Assembly: GCA_025998595.1 (NCBI GenBank)
Contig: BNWE01000060.1
Coordinates: forward strand, 1-8,212
Length of the DNA stretch: 8,212 nucleotides
Direction: 5' to 3'
Source of the DNA: Alphaproteobacteria bacterium
GTDB lineage: Bacteria > Pseudomonadota > Alphaproteobacteria > UBA3830
Shown: positions 6,265-8,212 of the stretch, piece after piece
Layout: each line of letters begins with the position of its first letter
How positions within the stretch are numbered: position 1 is the first letter of the stretch
Translations under genes and position numbers: made by a program
The notes under the pieces: generated by a model
Told to the model about the DNA's origin: nothing
The model's input: only the letters and a program-made list of their open reading frames with translations
The model's database searches: none

Positions 6265-7461
6265 ATGACGAAAAAGTTAAGCTTAAGAATCAAAAAGCTT
6301 TTATTGAACCCATTGTTACAGCTGCTACTGGTCTTTTTATTCGTGTCCTGTTGCTACAGTATGCTGAGCGCTGAAGTCATCAGTTTTTTTCTAACCATCA
6401 GTGTTAACCTGAAAGAGTTGCTCATTTTTGTTTTGCCATTTCTTCTGTTCAGTTTTGTTTCGGTTGCACTTTCAGCCATTCCCCGCGAAGGAATGTTTTT
6501 TGTGCTTGGTCTGATGCTTTTAGTTTGCGTATCGAATTTTTGCAACGTCCTGGTATCCGGAGCGATCGGATTTTCTCTATTATCAGGACTTCAAACCAGC
6601 ACTATTGCCGAAACAAATGTGACGTTTTCTCCGTTTTTTTCGCTGGATCTGCCGCATCTGTTAAGCACAACACTTGCACTGATTTTGGGAGTATGTGTGG
6701 GACTATTCAACTCATTTCGTCCTAATAAATACATATCGCTGGTCATAAACACCATTCATGATTGGGTGATGAAATTCATGAAGCAGCTTTTTGTGCCGTT
6801 GCTGCCGCTTTTCGTCGGTGGATTCCTTCTGAAATTATTTGCAGAAGGAAAGATGACCGGATTTGTTTCACAAAACGCCAGCGTCTGTTTGATGATGTGT
6901 GGTTTTCTGGTTGCATATCTCTGCGTATGGCTTATGGTGGCTGCCGGATTTAGATTTTCCAGAGCTACAGAAATTCTCAAGAATGCAGCTCCCGCTATTG
7001 TGACGGCGTTTAGTACGATGTCCAGCGCTGCTGCTCTTCCAATGTCTCTTATTGCTGCAGAAAAAAATACAAAGGACAAGGTACTTTCGGATGCGGTTAT
7101 GCCTCTAACCGTGAATTTTCACATGGTTGGCGATACGATCATTGTTCCAATTATTTCAATGTTAGTTATGGTGTCCATGAACCATCCGCTTCCAGCATTT
7201 TCTGATTTTGTAATGTTTGGAGTGTTTTTTGTGCTGAATAAATTTGCTGGTGGTGGAGTGCCTAGCGGAACTATTATGGTTACCGTGCCGGTTCTGCAGA
7301 AATATTTCAACTTTGACGATTCAATGATAGCGTTTATTATAGCTTTTTATGGAGTTGTAGATCCAATCGCAACTGCCGGAAGTGTCGCGGCTAATAATTT
7401 CTTCGTTGTTATCTTCCAGAAAATAAGAGCGGTGTTGAAAAAATCGTTTAGACGTAAATAA
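6265..7461 (+). CDS. divergent DAACS-family (GltP/SLC1-like) secondary transporter, 398 aa
   Basis: I chose the ATG at 6265-6267 because GGAG (6255-6258) lies 6 bases upstream; an in-frame TTG at 6205 falls inside the promoter. The protein is hydrophobic throughout and has the SLC1/DAACS core: hairpin 1 AFSTMSSAAALPM (248-260), a transmembrane-7 motif VNFHMVGDTI (283-292), hairpin 2 AGGGVPSGTIM (328-338) and a transmembrane-8 motif VDPIATAGSVAANN (365-378). Family members import dicarboxylic or neutral amino acids with Na+ or H+. Compared with GltPh from memory, NMDGT in helix 7 has become HMVGD. In helix 8 the Asp at the amino-group position is kept (D366), but the Arg that binds the substrate side-chain carboxylate is Ala (A369), the Na+-site Asn is Ser (S373) and the Na+-site Asp is Asn (N377). 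So a different substrate or coupling ion is likely, not glutamate. It is divergent from terC and has its own promoter. Confidence 0.88.
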   Translation: MTKKLSLRIKKLLLNPLLQLLLVFLFVSCCYSMLSAEVISFFLTISVNLKELLIFVLPFLLFSFVSVALSAIPREGMFFVLGLMLLVCVSNFCNVLVSGAIGFSLLSGLQTSTIAETNVTFSPFFSLDLPHLLSTTLALILGVCVGLFNSFRPNKYISLVINTIHDWVMKFMKQLFVPLLPLFVGGFLLKLFAEGKMTGFVSQNASVCLMMCGFLVAYLCVWLMVAAGFRFSRATEILKNAAPAIVTAFSTMSSAAALPMSLIAAEKNTKDKVLSDAVMPLTVNFHMVGDTIIVPIISMLVMVSMNHPLPAFSDFVMFGVFFVLNKFAGGGVPSGTIMVTVPVLQKYFNFDDSMIAFIIAFYGVVDPIATAGSVAANNFFVVIFQKIRAVLKKSFRRK

Positions 7462-7503
7462 AAAGGTATTTGTGAGCGTCTTCGTTAGCGAATTTTAATT
7501 GCA

Positions 7504-7530
7504 GTCTCAATGTTTTCAGCAACATTAGAC
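7504..7530. terminator. hairpin between convergent genes, possible bidirectional terminator
   Basis: GTCT-AATGTT (7504-7507 and 7509-7514, with one bulged C at 7508) pairs with AACATT-AGAC (7521-7530) around a 6-base loop, giving a 10-bp stem. It lies 42 bases after the transporter stop and 21 bases beyond the stop codon of the minus-strand repeat protein. There is no strong T-run on either side, so intrinsic termination is only a suggestion. Confidence 0.35.
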
Positions 7531-7551
7531 CTATTATTGGTTCCACTTACA

Positions 7552-8212
7552 TCATAGTACCATTTCCTCTATTTCTTCATCGCTACTGCCACTACTTTTG
7601 CTGCTATTACTGTTGCTATCTGCATCATTGTCTAGCTTTATTTCCTCTATTGCTTCATCGCTACTGCCACTTTTATCGCCATTTTTTGCGCCATCATCTG
7701 GTTTTTTTTCCTCTATTACTTCATCGCTACTGCCACTTTTATCGTCGCTTTTTGCGCTATCATCTGCCTTTTTTTCTTCTGTTTTTTCATCGCTATTGCC
7801 ACTTTTGTCGTCGCTTTTTGCGCTATCGTCCGCCTTTTTTTCTTCTGTTTTTTCATCGCTATTGCTACTTTTATCGTCGCTTTTTGCGCTATCGTCTGCC
7901 TTTTTTTCCTCTATTACTTCAGCACTTGATGACGTTGAAGCGTTCGCATTCTGATCATTTGTATTCGAAGCGTTAGGAGTAGAAGAGCCAGAAGCACCTA
8001 ATGCTCCCTTAACAACAGCTCCAGCTAAAGCTCCCAGAGCACTTCCAGCTCCAGCTAAAGCTCCCAGAGCACTTCCAGCTCCAGCTAAAGCTCCCAGAGC
8101 ACCTCCTCCTGCGGCTCCGGCAGCGGTTCCAGCCGCGGTTCCAGCAGCGGTTCCAACAGCGGTTCCAACAGCGGCTCCGGCAGCTCCTGCTAATGCTCCA
8201 AGAGCACCTCCG
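7552..8212 (-). CDS. C-terminal part of a glycine-zipper / acidic-repeat protein (partial, start outside window)
   Basis: This frame enters at the right edge and runs 219 codons to a TGA at 7552-7554. The first 75 or so visible residues are almost only Gly, Ala, Leu, Thr, Val and Ser, with Gly every fourth residue (for example GTAVGTAAGTAAGT) and three GSALGALAGA-type decapeptides. That is a glycine-zipper pattern, seen in membrane-inserting or oligomerising helices. A Ser/Thr/Asn linker follows (about 75-100, including SSTPNASNTNDQ). The tail, residues 101-219, is four 22-residue repeats of the form EEKKADDSAKSDDKSGNSDE plus two residues, one degenerate copy, then EEMVL; it is highly charged and presumably disordered. 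Uniform codon reading across three repeat families with no stop argues for a real gene. I recognise no family; a surface, secreted or membrane-inserting protein fits, and function is unknown. Confidence 0.8.
   Translation of the reverse strand, partial: GGALGALAGAAGAAVGTAVGTAAGTAAGTAAGAAGGGALGALAGAGSALGALAGAGSALGALAGAVVKGALGASGSSTPNASNTNDQNANASTSSSAEVIEEKKADDSAKSDDKSSNSDEKTEEKKADDSAKSDDKSGNSDEKTEEKKADDSAKSDDKSGSSDEVIEEKKPDDGAKNGDKSGSSDEAIEEIKLDNDADSNSNSSKSSGSSDEEIEEMVL
7648..7911 (-). repeat. 66-bp tandem repeat, four copies, inside the repeat-protein gene
   Basis: Copies lie at 7846-7911, 7780-7845, 7714-7779 and 7648-7713, each coding for 22 residues that start EEKK. The first three are nearly identical at the DNA level; the fourth has several changes (PDDGAKNGD). 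A fifth, longer and degenerate 26-codon unit follows at 7570-7647. Length is a whole number of codons, so copy-number change would keep the frame. Confidence 0.9.
8017..8106 (-). repeat. 30-bp tandem repeat, three copies
   Basis: Copies at 8017-8046, 8047-8076 and 8077-8106 are identical except for a single base at 8103 in the last one. Each encodes ten residues (GSALGALAGA or GGALGALAGA). Near-identity including third codon positions implies recent duplication or ongoing homogenisation. Confidence 0.95.
8111..8182 (-). repeat. 12-bp tandem repeat, six copies
   Basis: Six consecutive 12-base units with plus-strand consensus GCGGTTCCAACA and variants run from 8111 to 8182. Each encodes four residues with one Gly, giving the GxxxG spacing of the glycine zipper. 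The block is notably richer in G and C than the rest of the window. Confidence 0.9.

Noticed and set aside
7598..7976. Two plus-strand frames rich in Leu/Ser and in Arg/His/Phe, with internal repeats
   Set aside because: Their repeats simply mirror the 66-bp minus-strand repeats. The minus-strand frame is longer, runs on through the other repeat blocks and reaches the window edge.

Overview
The window looks like chromosome from a low-GC, probably host-associated alphaproteobacterium. The main evidence is a CckA-type hybrid histidine kinase on the minus strand, whose histidine-box and receiver sequences are those of the alphaproteobacterial cell-cycle kinase. AT-rich coding, a secreted leucine-rich-repeat protein and a low-complexity repeat protein fit an intracellular or symbiotic lineage such as Holosporales or Rickettsiales. 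That placement is inference; no rRNA or complete tRNA is present to confirm it.

Layout. At the left edge a short minus-strand frame (94-201) encodes a signal-peptide-like sequence that stops after 35 codons. Positions 310-882 carry no convincing gene, but hold one REP-like repeat and a broken, Cys-rich minus-strand frame. A plus-strand gene (883-2391) encodes an exported protein with about twelve ribonuclease-inhibitor-type leucine-rich repeats. Converging on it is a minus-strand pair read right to left: a TerC-family membrane protein (4949-6031), then cckA (2499-4952), overlapping by four bases (ATGA) and so probably translationally coupled. Just upstream of terC lies the 3' part of a tRNA-Met(CAT) gene with no 5' half, which looks like an old integration or rearrangement scar. 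Divergent from terC, with its own promoter and a good ribosome binding site, is a DAACS-family transporter (6265-7461) that has lost several canonical cation- and substrate-binding residues.

The right end (7552-8212) holds the C-terminal 219 residues of a minus-strand protein whose start lies outside the window. Its visible N-terminal half is a Gly/Ala-rich glycine-zipper region built from 12-bp and 30-bp tandem repeats. The C-terminal half is a charged, presumably disordered tail of 22-residue (66-bp) tandem repeats. This is the most unusual object in the window.

The genes do not form one obvious pathway. The core-cell part is terC-cckA (membrane protein plus cell-cycle signalling). The LRR protein and the repeat protein look like accessory, surface or secreted proteins, and the transporter may serve nutrient uptake from a host.
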